Positions 49,125-57,645 of a stretch of DNA of 64,000 nt are shown here, piece by piece. A model generated the notes under the pieces. The model had not been told where the DNA came from, did no database searches, and saw only the letters and a list, made by a program, of their open reading frames with translations. The stretch covers positions 376,901-440,900 of the forward strand of contig NZ_HG322952.1 in assembly GCF_000455325.1 (NCBI RefSeq), written 5' to 3'. Numbering within the stretch: position 1 is the stretch's first letter; every line of letters starts with the position of its first letter. The translations under genes were made by a program, and so were the position numbers. Origin of the DNA: Mycolicibacterium septicum DSM 44393 (GTDB lineage: Bacteria; Actinomycetota; Actinomycetes; Mycobacteriales; Mycobacteriaceae).

Positions 49125-49988
49125 ATGACCACCAACACCACCAACCGCATCGGCTTCTTCCGCCGCACCGCACTCATCGCCGCAGCGGTGGCCGTACCGG
49201 CAATGGGACTCGCCATCGCGCCGACCGCCGGCGCGCAGGCCGCCGATTTCGGACCGTGCGGAAACGTGCACGACAACGTCGACCTCTGGAAGGACGTCAA
49301 GTACGCCACGCCAGCGCACAAGGACGGCGCCATCGACGTCGTGTTCCCCGGCGGGGACAAGTCCCGCGGCTACGCCGTCCGGCAGGGACACAAGCCGGCC
49401 CAGCTGACGGACCTGCTGGTGATCCCGACGGCCCGCGAGACCGGCATCGAATGCGACAACCTGTTGGACGCCGGCGCTCCCCACTACTTCAAGGACGCCT
49501 TCGAGCAGGCCAGCATCCTGCCGCCGGGCAACCAGGGCCAGGCTCCGGATTGGGCACTGGGCATCAACTCCGCCGACAACCGCGGCCAGAACCAGCTGCA
49601 CATCCACGTGACCCTGCTCGACCCCACCGCCCGCGCCGATATCGACCAGGCCGTCAAGAACCACAAGGTCACCAAGGACGAGAAGGCCTGGAAGACCTCG
49701 GTGATCGGGGTGCGTGGCCACACCGAGAAGGGCCCGATCGAGACGAGCCCCCGCGGCTACCGGGCCTGGAACACCGACAACATGGACCAGAACTTCTTTG
49801 CGGCGCTGAACACCCAGATCGTCGCGCCGCTGAAGAAGGCGGGCGCCGATGTGGGCATGAACAACGAGACCCTGCTGATCACCAAGAACCACCAGGGCCC
49901 CGGGTTCATCGTGCTCGCCAGCGATGAGAAGTCCGGCATGACCCCGTTCGGCGTCAACAACATCGAGCGGCTGCTCGACAAGGGCTGA
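49125..49988 (+). CDS. cdh: Exported CDP-diacylglycerol diphosphatase-like protein (HIT-type)
   Basis: 287 residues from ATG 49125, with ribosome site GAGGGGAA. The N-terminus RIGFFRRTALIAAAVAVPAMGLAIAPTAGAQA is a signal peptide with a possible Tat motif. The catalytic HIT-like triad is in NQLHIHVTLLD, and HYFKDAFEQ, NSADNRGQ and SRGYAVRQGHKPAQLTDLLVIPT match CDP-diacylglycerol hydrolase, which splits CDP-DAG to CMP and phosphatidate. The M. tuberculosis counterpart is Rv2289. It acts outside the membrane or as a lipoprotein. A strong terminator follows directly. Confidence 0.9.
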   Translation: MTTNTTNRIGFFRRTALIAAAVAVPAMGLAIAPTAGAQAADFGPCGNVHDNVDLWKDVKYATPAHKDGAIDVVFPGGDKSRGYAVRQGHKPAQLTDLLVIPTARETGIECDNLLDAGAPHYFKDAFEQASILPPGNQGQAPDWALGINSADNRGQNQLHIHVTLLDPTARADIDQAVKNHKVTKDEKAWKTSVIGVRGHTEKGPIETSPRGYRAWNTDNMDQNFFAALNTQIVAPLKKAGADVGMNNETLLITKNHQGPGFIVLASDEKSGMTPFGVNNIERLLDKG

Positions 49989-50002
49989 CGCTGCCCCCAA
50001 GC

Positions 50003-50034
50003 CCAACGGCCACCCGAGTACGGGTGGCCGTTGG
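50003..50034. terminator. Bidirectional factor-independent-like terminator
   Basis: A perfect 14-base stem, CCAACGGCCACCCG at 50003-50016 with its complement at 50021-50034, closes an AGTA loop. A T-rich stretch (TGTGTTT) follows on the plus strand. It lies 15 bases after the cdh stop and 12 bases beyond the stop of the converging Ddn-like gene, so it can serve both. Confidence 0.85.
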
Positions 50035-50045
50035 TGTGTTTGGTG

Positions 50046-50486
50046 TCAGGTGACGCCGGGTTTGTGCATCCCAGCGCCAAGCCCGTGAGGTGCGGAAGTC
50101 AGCGCGCAATCGTCAGCAACAGAGATGCCTCGTTGGTAGGGAAATGCTCTGTAGAGCAATCGGGAACGTGGCGCGACGAGTGGTGCAGCCTCGACCTTGC
50201 TCACCACCCGTGGGTTGGTAAGCACGACAACTCGTCCCCGCTTGTGCAGCGCTTTCGGTCCCCCGGCCAGCACGTTCTTCAACCAGTCCGTCTGCGAGCC
50301 GTAGCCGACGAGGATGGCGTGGCCATCGTGGGTCTTGAACACCAACAGGGGCGTTCGATACCGCTTACCTGACTTCCGCCCGAAATGCTCGAGCGTCCCG
50401 AGGCTCGGAAGCCACGGCGTGATCGCGCAAGCCAGCGGATTGGTCACTCGCTTGTTGAAATGTGCGATTCGTCGAGGAACGCGCAT
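50046..50486 (-). CDS. Ddn-like (F420-dependent) nitroreductase/quinone-reductase family protein
   Basis: 146 residues. The split-barrel core is clear: HFGRKSGKRYRTPLLVFKTHDGHAILVGYGSQTDWLKNVLAGG is the motif block shared with the deazaflavin-dependent nitroreductase Ddn (Rv3547) and its relatives, which reduce quinones with F420H2. The N-terminus is short, with basic and hydrophobic parts that may sit at the membrane. It converges on cdh at the terminator. A second family member lies at 56338-56724. Confidence 0.88.
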   Translation of the reverse strand: MRVPRRIAHFNKRVTNPLACAITPWLPSLGTLEHFGRKSGKRYRTPLLVFKTHDGHAILVGYGSQTDWLKNVLAGGPKALHKRGRVVVLTNPRVVSKVEAAPLVAPRSRLLYRAFPYQRGISVADDCALTSAPHGLGAGMHKPGVT

Positions 50487-50814
50487 TCTCGGAGTCTAGG
50501 TGCTGATCGAGGTCGGTGAGAGCGGCGCGGTCGGCTTGGCCGTTTACGCAGGCCGTGCAAGCCGCAACGACGCCCGTGCCCCCAGTCTGACTCGAACCGA
50601 CACTTAGCGGATTTTAAGCGCGAATTGGCTGCGATTCGACAGTAGCCGCAATGCTTCGCCGCGACCCATCAGAGTATACAAAGCCCATTCAGACGGAATT
50701 GAACCGGTGCGGACGATCCGTTAGCGACTGCAGAATCTGTTTGCTCATTTGGGCAAGCTGGCGAAAGTTCGCTGACGCGGCGCAGACTTGGTTGCGTTTG
50801 ATTCGACTCGAGAA
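50487..50814. other. Intergenic region holding the left island junction
   Basis: About 330 bases between the Ddn-like gene and the HEPN gene. It contains the 43-base tRNA-Leu 3'-end repeat (50576-50618), after which the composition becomes richer in A/T. No reading frame looks coding. Confidence 0.6.
50576..50618 (-). repeat. Left attachment repeat (attL-like)
   Basis: A 43-base copy of the 3' part of the tRNA-Leu gene (T-arm, variable loop, part of the anticodon arm), differing at two positions from 55033-55075. It lacks the 5' half of the tRNA, so it is not a second tRNA gene but the scar of integration. Confidence 0.85.
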
Positions 50815-51759
50815 TCACGGAAAAGGATGACGACCATCTGCGAGGTGCCAACCGATCAGTTCGCCGACTGACCCCAGGACGGCGACTACGTCGCCAGGCG
50901 AAAGGCTCGCGAGCGCATGTTGCACAGCCCCGGAACGCGTGGAGAAGTACTTGAAGGGCTGCTGATTCTGAGTCAATCGGCACCATCGGTTGTTCCGTAG
51001 GCCGGCATAGTGGATCGTAAGGTTCCCAGCAAGTTGCACCTTGCTGGCGTTGTCCGGCGTCACAACGTTATCAGCGAGGCGTGTCATCCCAGCGCTGAAG
51101 ACGACATCGAAGGCAAAGCAGAGCGGGACGGCGAGGCCCAGAATTTCGATCAAATCGGAATACTCGATTGGGTGCCCGCCGTGCGCGGCGGCATTCCGCT
51201 TCAAGCTACATGTCAAGAACCTTCCCTGAATCGGTAGGCCAACATTACCGATGCGATCGAGCACACTTTGCATCTGCCCCCACGGGTCCGCGATATGGAG
51301 GCTGCCAAGCGCCGTAGTGATATCCGTTACCGAAACATTCGAACCACTTCTTAGTAGTGAATACTCGTGAATACTGAACTGTTGCTGATTATCGGTGCTC
51401 GCGACGGCTCCGGCCACCGTTCGTATGATCTGCATCTGGTTTGGCTTGTCGTAGCCAGCTTCGCGAATACCATTCTTGATGGCATCGACCACGGACGCCT
51501 TTTGAATGCCCGGCGGAAGCTGTCCAAAGTTTAGCGTCGAAATCTGCGCGAGATTCTGGAAATGCTCTCTGACACGTTCTTTCAGATAGTCTTCAATTCC
51601 ATTGAAGGCCACGACGTACAATCCGCGACGAAGAAGAGCGGCGGTAAGATTGTCACTTTGGTTGACTGGACCGGGAGCTAAGCGGCGCAGTGCATCTGAC
51701 TCCGCAGCACGGCGCATTCCATCGATGTTATCAAGAAAATCGTTTCTCGCACCACCCAT
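50815..51759 (-). CDS. HEPN-domain (RiboL-PSP/MAE_28990-like) putative ribonuclease
   Basis: 314 residues, all-helical in the first 230. The HEPN catalytic motif Rx4-6H appears as KRNAAAHGG (R-N-A-A-A-H). Another typical piece is LLRRGLYVVAFNGIEDYLKERVREHF near the N-terminus. HEPN proteins of this type cut RNA and are found beside DUF262 genes in defence and toxin-antitoxin modules. It starts 11 bases after the DUF262 stop on the same strand, so the two are one operon. The C-terminal 70 residues (LRNNRWCRLTQNQQPFKYFSTRSGAVQHALA) are not recognised. Substrate unknown. Confidence 0.75.
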   Translation of the reverse strand: MGGARNDFLDNIDGMRRAAESDALRRLAPGPVNQSDNLTAALLRRGLYVVAFNGIEDYLKERVREHFQNLAQISTLNFGQLPPGIQKASVVDAIKNGIREAGYDKPNQMQIIRTVAGAVASTDNQQQFSIHEYSLLRSGSNVSVTDITTALGSLHIADPWGQMQSVLDRIGNVGLPIQGRFLTCSLKRNAAAHGGHPIEYSDLIEILGLAVPLCFAFDVVFSAGMTRLADNVVTPDNASKVQLAGNLTIHYAGLRNNRWCRLTQNQQPFKYFSTRSGAVQHALASLSPGDVVAVLGSVGELIGWHLADGRHPFP

Positions 51760-51770
51760 TACCGCGGGAC

Positions 51771-52889
51771 CTAACGCCCCGAGGTAAAATTATCTAGACA
51801 CTCAATAGTTTTCTCGATGCGATATCGGACCTTGGCGGGGTTATTTGTACCAGTCCGTATCGCTTCATCAAACCTTGCATCACTGAACAACTTCATGTAT
51901 TGCACGATGAACTTGTCTCTGCGGCCAATGATTGCTTCCAACTGCTTGCCAGGAAACGAATCCACGGCAATCATCTGAGCGTCGAACAAAGCGCTGAGCG
52001 TCTGGTTTCGCCACTGCCCGCGCTCGAACCTAAGGAATGCATTCTCCTGAAATATTTCTTGACACGCCCCAATGGCATTATTGAACTGCGCTTCCTTTTG
52101 CCTCAAGAATTTGGCATCGGGATCGCGATTTTCGGACATGTAGGAGTTCATTGATGTTCGGAAATCGCCACTGAATTGCCGCCAATAAGCTTCGATAGTA
52201 AAGAAGCGAAGAACGTACTCGACGTCCTGCATCGTCATGTAGTTACTTGAACGAGTTGTCGAGATTTTCAGCCTGTCACGCAGAAACGGGTTCCTCGAAA
52301 GGCCGATAAGCAGATCATTGAATGCTCCGCGAAACAGGACATTTCGAATCTCTTGCGCATTCAACTCTTCGCCACCAGAGTTTAGACGGTGAAATACCTC
52401 ATACTTTGTTTCCGGATCAGACTGCCTCAAAAGAGTAACGACACGAATGTACGGCCGCACACGCAGGGCATTAGCAAGTTCAGCTGGCAGATCCGAGAAC
52501 CTTAGCCCTTCGATTTCTTGGAACCGGCTAAGATTTGTTAGCACAAGATTCTCAGACATGAACTGACTTATCGACGTTATGCGCTGCTTTCCGTCGATCA
52601 CCGAGTACCGACCGAACTCTTCTTCCGCGAGGTAAACGGGCGGTACTGGGATATTCAATAGGAATGACTCGATCAAAGCGGACGACTGAGCAGGGCTCCA
52701 TCGCTCGCGTCGCTGGAACTCAGGCTTTACATCAATCGAACCAGACGAGACCATTCCTGAAACGGATTCGAGCGATAAGTCTGAGGATTGAAGTACCAGG
52801 CTCCGTTGGGCTTCATCGAACCGCTTCGCGATGTCGCGGGCTCGCGACGGCGTAATAGCCAACGTTGGCTGTCCTTCCTGATGTTCCAA
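51771..52889 (-). CDS. DUF262 protein (ParB/sulfiredoxin-like DGQQR family)
   Basis: 372 residues. The DUF262 hallmarks are present: IDVKPEFQRRERWSPAQSSALIESFLLNIPVPPVYLAEE, then the nucleotide-binding motif YSVIDGKQRITSISQF (DGxQR), then KYEVFHRLNSGGEELNAQEIRN. The C-terminal half is helical. No HNH (DUF1524) partner domain is fused, so it is not a GmrSD-type enzyme. In this gene pair the DUF262 protein is probably the sensor, regulator or antitoxin for the HEPN ribonuclease. First gene of the two-gene operon. Confidence 0.88.
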   Translation of the reverse strand: MEHQEGQPTLAITPSRARDIAKRFDEAQRSLVLQSSDLSLESVSGMVSSGSIDVKPEFQRRERWSPAQSSALIESFLLNIPVPPVYLAEEEFGRYSVIDGKQRITSISQFMSENLVLTNLSRFQEIEGLRFSDLPAELANALRVRPYIRVVTLLRQSDPETKYEVFHRLNSGGEELNAQEIRNVLFRGAFNDLLIGLSRNPFLRDRLKISTTRSSNYMTMQDVEYVLRFFTIEAYWRQFSGDFRTSMNSYMSENRDPDAKFLRQKEAQFNNAIGACQEIFQENAFLRFERGQWRNQTLSALFDAQMIAVDSFPGKQLEAIIGRRDKFIVQYMKLFSDARFDEAIRTGTNNPAKVRYRIEKTIECLDNFTSGR

Positions 52890-53056
52890 TGTCTAGTTGA
52901 TCGGGGTAGCGCACAACCAAGAGGACCAGTATGCGCTAACGATGCGTGTTGACGTGATGACTCGCGCCTCCGAGTGTGGCGAGCCATCGCAGCCTATAGA
53001 CCGAGTTGCGCCTGAATGATGGCCAACGGATCGATCGCAGCGTCCGGCTAAGCCTG

Positions 53057-53405
53057 CTAGCCCGCGCGGTTCGACAACGATGCCAGGTTGTCAGCGAAAA
53101 CCGTTCCCCGCCCAACCTTCGGCGCGGCCGGCTCGTCCTCATTGATGTGGTCCGCGTACGTGGTCAGGGTGAGGACGTACGTGGAGTGTCCCAGCCACTT
53201 GATCACCTGCATGTAGCGCTCCCCCGCGCTGAGATTCATGGTGGCGAAGGTGTGGCGCAGGTCGTGGAAGCGAACGCGTCCGAGCCTGAGAGCTCGGCAT
53301 GCTGGTTGCAAGTAGTGCTCGTACAGAGCGGGAGATATAGGGGCAATACGCTGGACTAAAAACCGGCGATCGGTATTAGGCGGAGGTAACGACGATGACA
53401 GCGAA
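53057..53405 (-). pseudogene. C-terminal remnant of a tyrosine recombinase (phage-type integrase)
   Basis: The frame is open from about 53405 but has no ATG start; a TTG at 53311 gives 84 residues. It preserves the second half of the catalytic domain: RVRFHDLRHTFATMNLSAGERYMQVIKWLGHSTYVLTLTTYADHI, containing HxLR, the HxxTT-like turn and the nucleophile Tyr in TTYADHI. The N-terminal core-binding domain and the first catalytic Arg are absent. It is the relic of the enzyme that inserted the island at the tRNA-Leu. Confidence 0.85.
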
Positions 53406-53430
53406 GCTCAAAATGCAGCTAGGCGTAGGC

Positions 53431-54639
53431 TCAGCCGTCGTCATCGAGAGGTGACTTGTATCTACCTACACGTGTGTTACTCCACCCTCCGATCGCGCTG
53501 TCCAATTGACGATAAATGTTGTAGTCGAAAGAGACTAACTCATTCGGCACACCTTCAAATCCACCCCACTCATCGAGATCCTTGTCATCAACATGGTGGA
53601 CCGCATAATTGAACTTGTCATAGAGTGGCGGCGCGTTATACAGGAACCAGAAATAGGGAAAATCTAACGGAACTGACGCAGCCAGGCCGCGGATATCACC
53701 TGTTCCCGCATCGTGGATGTACATCTGCGGCGCAGCCTCGAACAGAGCTGCTATTTCATTCAGAATTCCAGCGAGGCAGAAACATACGTAGAGAGCAGCT
53801 AGAAGAATTGCTGAGCCCGTATACTCCTCCTCCATCCCAATGGCTGTCCTCCCGCTAAGAAAATTGCTGCGCACATGCAGGTTCCGAGCGGCCTGATGAG
53901 TCGGATGTAGGAACTTTCCGAGAAATGTGTAATGCGCTTCAATTCGGGCGCGAACGGTCTTATCGGCGAGCTCATTTAGCTCCAGATTCTGGAGAAGTGC
54001 GTCATAAGACAGGTAATGACGGTAAAGCGCAGCCGTTTCTCTCCGCCGATCTTTCTGGACCTTTCTGATATCAGGGCCTGGTTCGTAGTATTCAAAGTAG
54101 TCTTTATCATTGAGTCGCATGGACTCCGGATGAAACTCCTGAAACTGGAAGAAGTGGTACGGAATTGAGATTCCTTCGCCACCATCACCTTCACCTCTAA
54201 GGCCTTCGAATACGTGCATGAGATGTCGCGCGGCACGTGGATACTTTGCAATATAGAGAGGGCCAGCCTCACTAGTCTTCTGCTGTTCCGCTAGTGCGAC
54301 CTTCTGGCGCTCAAAGTACTCAGCGAATTCCTGTGGCGTCTTAGTTTCCAGGTTCTCCAATTGAAAGTACTTGTGCCCTCGGCAAAGCAGCATGAGCAGG
54401 AGATAATGCTCAAGCAAGGACCGTTCCAGTCCCAACGCGTCAGCGATCTTGCGCCTATCGATCAAATCAAGGCACGAGTCTGCCGTTTCGAAGCGAAAAT
54501 TCGCGTAGTCAATTATGTCGCTATACATCGTATTGTAGGTGTCGGCAAACTCGATCTTGTCATACCACTCCAGGTAAGCGCCAAGCATCTTGCGTGAGCG
54601 TTCGTTTACTCTCTGAATTTCGTCCTCGATCGACCTCAT
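53431..54639 (-). CDS. Hypothetical protein of the island
   Basis: 402 residues, low GC, largely helical. Features include RKIADALGLERSLLEHYLLLMLLCRGHKYF, an internal acidic patch, LQNLELNELADKTVRARIEAHYTFLGKFLHPTHQAARNLHVR (residues about 225-265), and a hydrophobic stretch LLAALYVCFCLAGILNEIAALFE (about 285-310). The motif YTFLGKFLHPTH is reminiscent of the conserved ...F(V/L)HP(S/T) turn seen in HEPN-related all-helical proteins such as DUF5677, but I cannot name the family. It may be a further defence effector or cargo. Confidence 0.7.
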   Translation of the reverse strand: MRSIEDEIQRVNERSRKMLGAYLEWYDKIEFADTYNTMYSDIIDYANFRFETADSCLDLIDRRKIADALGLERSLLEHYLLLMLLCRGHKYFQLENLETKTPQEFAEYFERQKVALAEQQKTSEAGPLYIAKYPRAARHLMHVFEGLRGEGDGGEGISIPYHFFQFQEFHPESMRLNDKDYFEYYEPGPDIRKVQKDRRRETAALYRHYLSYDALLQNLELNELADKTVRARIEAHYTFLGKFLHPTHQAARNLHVRSNFLSGRTAIGMEEEYTGSAILLAALYVCFCLAGILNEIAALFEAAPQMYIHDAGTGDIRGLAASVPLDFPYFWFLYNAPPLYDKFNYAVHHVDDKDLDEWGGFEGVPNELVSFDYNIYRQLDSAIGGWSNTRVGRYKSPLDDDG

Positions 54640-55030
54640 CGTTGGATTATAAAGAGCAACAACGACTCTCGGACATGGTCACCTAACAACGCCAGCTCTA
54701 GCCGGACGAGCTAATGCGCCTGCTGAACGTCGGGGTCGCTACCTTCGGCACGGATCGCTTCGCGCTCTACGTCATCCATGCATTGTTAGACGCACGTAGC
54801 TCGCCGCGTCCAAACAACGTGGACGAAATTGAGCGCCAGGCCCTACGGGCGTGGACCCTGACAGACCCGACGTGCAGATGACCCTTGATCTTGTCCGGCT
54901 CGTGCTGGCCCTGTTGGGCACCGAGTCGCACATTGAGCCGTACCGCTGTCACTCCCCTGTCAGGGGACCAGCCTTCAGGCAGATCAAGCCCACCTCAACG
55001 GACCCAAAAGCGACTTCAACTGCACAAATG
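54640..55030. other. Low-information region at the right end of the island
   Basis: About 390 bases between the unknown gene and the tRNA. A 55-codon frame at 54714-54881 (MRLLNVGVATFGTDRF...) and an overlapping frame from 54851 (DPDRPDVQMTLDLVRLVLALLG) have coding-like codon use and together could be a decayed gene with one frameshift. Neither has a recognisable family or a good ribosome site, so no gene is called. Confidence 0.4.
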
Positions 55031-55107
55031 TGGTGCCCCCAGTCGGACTCGAACCGACACTTGGCGGATTTTAAGTCCGCTGCCTCTGCCAATTGGGCTA
55101 TGGGGGC
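55031..55107 (-). tRNA. tRNA-Leu (anticodon TAA), short variable arm
   Basis: The minus strand folds as a cloverleaf: acceptor stem GCCCCCA pairing with TGGGGGC, D-arm around AGCCCAATTGGCAGAGGC, anticodon arm CGGA-CTTAAAA-TCCG with anticodon TAA, T-arm GTCGG-TTCGAGT-CCGAC, then A-CCA encoded. The body without CCA is 55034-55107, 74 bases. Leu tRNAs normally have a long variable arm; this one is short, as in the actinobacterial gene that annotation tools usually also label Leu(TAA). It is the insertion site of the island to its left. Confidence 0.9.
55033..55075 (-). repeat. Right attachment repeat (attR-like) inside tRNA-Leu
   Basis: The 43 bases matching 50576-50618, covering the 3' part of the tRNA gene. 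They form the right boundary of the island while keeping the tRNA intact. Confidence 0.85.
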
Positions 55108-55176
55108 GTCGCACGAGAGCATATTTCAGGGCGATTTGCCGCCATCAGACCGCCCTGAGTACACCCGAGTTATCGA

Positions 55177-56199
55177 TCAACCCACCTCGACGACGATCTT
55201 GCCGAACGGTCCGCGATCGAGCTGGTCCAGCGCCGCCGGCAGATCGTCGAACGTATGGCGCGCACCGATCACAGGTTTCGTCCCCGTACTGTCGATCGCA
55301 CTGACCAGATCGCTGAGCGCGCGCCGGTGCCCAGTCCCGATACCGTGAATTGTGATGTCTTTCATCAGGATTGGCATCACCGGTGTCGAGACCTCGAACC
55401 CGTCGAGCGCCCCGATGAGATGGATGTGGCCACCGACTGCGACGACTTGGGCGGCCTTGCCAAGATGCGCGCCCCCGACGAGCTCCAGCACATGGTTCAC
55501 GCCGCGATCGCCGGTGATGGCGAGGATGGTTTCGGCCCAGTCCGCGCTCCGTCGATCCACGACATGGTCGGCGCCCAGCTGGGTGACTCGGTCCAGTTTG
55601 CCCGCACTGCCCGACACGATGACCTCGGCGCCGTGCATCTTCGCGATCTGAACTCCGAACAGGGCGACGCCGCCGGTACCTTCGACCAGCACGACGTCGC
55701 CGGCCCGCACACGCCCGCGTTCGACCAGCGCGAACCACGCCGTGAGGCCGGCCACCGGTAGCGTGCTGGCCTCCTCCGGTGACAAGGTCCGGGGAGCCCG
55801 GACAACCCAATCCTGCGGCAGCACTACGTATTCGGCCAGTACCCCGGGGTAGAAACCGCCGAGCGTCCAATACGAGGGCGTGCGCGCGTCACCCGCCCGG
55901 GCGCCGTCGATCCAGTCCGGGGTGAACACCGAGATCACCTGATCGTCCACGGCGAACCGGGTCACCGAATCCCCAACCGCGACGACGGCCCCGGCGAGAT
56001 CGGATCCGGGGGTGAAGGGGAATTCCAGTGGCAGGCCGCGCCCGGTGTCGATCACCATCTTGTCGCGATGGTTCAACGCAACCGCGGCCACCTTAATCAG
56101 GACCTCGCCGGGGCCCGGTTGCGGGACGGCCACCTCACGCAACCGGAGCGCGTCTCGGCCGATTCCGTCCATCTCCCAGCGGCGCATGATTTCAGCCAT
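55177..56199 (-). CDS. Zinc-independent alcohol dehydrogenase-like MDR protein
   Basis: 340 residues from ATG 56199 (MAEIMRRWEM); an ATG four codons later is possible. GroES-like domain: LREVAVPQPGPGEVLIKVAAVALNHRDKMV, with GSDLAGAVVAVGDSV. Rossmann domain: GDVVLVEGTGGVALFGVQIAKMHGAEVIVSG. The structural and catalytic zinc Cys of classical alcohol dehydrogenases are missing, as in quinone-oxidoreductase and enoyl-reductase-type members. NAD(P)H-dependent reduction is expected; substrate unknown. Stops 69 bases from the tRNA. Confidence 0.88.
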   Translation of the reverse strand: MAEIMRRWEMDGIGRDALRLREVAVPQPGPGEVLIKVAAVALNHRDKMVIDTGRGLPLEFPFTPGSDLAGAVVAVGDSVTRFAVDDQVISVFTPDWIDGARAGDARTPSYWTLGGFYPGVLAEYVVLPQDWVVRAPRTLSPEEASTLPVAGLTAWFALVERGRVRAGDVVLVEGTGGVALFGVQIAKMHGAEVIVSGSAGKLDRVTQLGADHVVDRRSADWAETILAITGDRGVNHVLELVGGAHLGKAAQVVAVGGHIHLIGALDGFEVSTPVMPILMKDITIHGIGTGHRRALSDLVSAIDSTGTKPVIGARHTFDDLPAALDQLDRGPFGKIVVEVG

Positions 56200-56337
56200 G
56201 CGGTGCTGCAACCAGGCCGGAGATGGGCATATTCCCGGGGATGCCGGACCGGCCACCGGAACTACGACCCGCGCTGAAGGGGTTGCGCAGGTTTGGTTGA
56301 ATGTGTCCCAGGGTTGGGACAGCGACGGGGGCCGCAC

Positions 56338-56724
56338 ATGCCAAGCAGTATCGCCAATTCGATTGCCGTAGTTGCCGAACGGATCGCGGCGGCACTCGGA
56401 CCACGGGCGATGCGGGTGATCGCCCACATCAACAAGTACGTCACCAATCCGCTGCAGCGGCTCTGGGCGCCATGGCTGCCGTACATGGCCGTCATCGAGC
56501 ACACCGGCCGGAAGTCGGGCAAGCCGTACCGGACCCCGGTCATGGCGTTCGTCGACAGCAAGTCCGTCTCGGTGGTGCTGAACTACGGCGAGCACTCGGA
56601 TTGGGTGCGCAATGTCCGGTTCGCCGGGTCCGCGCAACTGGTGCACCGGGGCAGGCGCTACCGGCTCACCACCCCCGCATCATTCCGGCGACTGACCAGA
56701 AGGCGCGGTTGGTCGCCACCCTGA
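56338..56724 (+). CDS. Ddn-like (F420-dependent) nitroreductase/quinone-reductase family protein
   Basis: 128 residues from ATG 56338 (MPSSIANSIAVV). The motif block HTGRKSGKPYRTPVMAFVDSKSVSVVLNYGEHSDWVRNVRFAGSAQLVHRGRRYRL is the split-barrel F420-binding region of the Ddn family. It is a paralog of the gene at 50046. A GTG start upstream was rejected because the family begins near here. It probably reduces quinones or xenobiotics with F420H2. Stands alone. Confidence 0.88.
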   Translation: MPSSIANSIAVVAERIAAALGPRAMRVIAHINKYVTNPLQRLWAPWLPYMAVIEHTGRKSGKPYRTPVMAFVDSKSVSVVLNYGEHSDWVRNVRFAGSAQLVHRGRRYRLTTPASFRRLTRRRGWSPP

Positions 56725-56937
56725 CACCGGTTTCTACGCCTGGGTCGTGAAAATCGGGGCAGCACGGCCCTGGTGTCGAAGGCGGCGCCGTGGCCATGGT
56801 GGAAGCCCGCTCTGACTGCTCGATGCCACCGAGCGTGCGCAAAACGCGCCGAGTCGGGGCAGCAGCCCGCACGTTCGCCCAGATAGGCGACATCACCCGG
56901 CGTAGGCTGCGCATATCCCGACTCCCGGGAGGCTGCG

Positions 56938-57641
<704 letters not shown>

Positions 57642-57645
<4 letters not shown>

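Larger units (their letters stand above)
50576..55075. mobile_element. Genomic island at tRNA-Leu(TAA) with HEPN-DUF262 pair and integrase remnant
   Basis: The 4.5-kb segment is bounded by a 43-base direct repeat of the tRNA 3' region (41/43 identical). It is clearly richer in A/T than the flanks, with codons such as AAT, TTT and AGA frequent. It contains the C-terminal part of a tyrosine recombinase, a HEPN-DUF262 gene pair and an unknown gene, all on the minus strand. The intact tRNA stands at the right end, as expected for insertion at its 3' end. With only an integrase fragment it is probably immobile unless helped. Confidence 0.85.

Noticed and set aside
50576..50618. A second tRNA gene
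   Set aside because: Only the 3' part of the tRNA-Leu is present; the acceptor 5' strand and D-arm are missing, so it is an attachment repeat.
51771..52889. GmrSD-type modification-dependent restriction enzyme
   Set aside because: Only the DUF262 half is present; no DUF1524 HNH domain is fused or adjacent, and the partner is a HEPN protein.
54714..54881. A 55-codon gene beside the tRNA
   Set aside because: Codon use is plausible, but there is no ribosome site or family, and an overlapping frame continues the similarity-like pattern, so it looks decayed.
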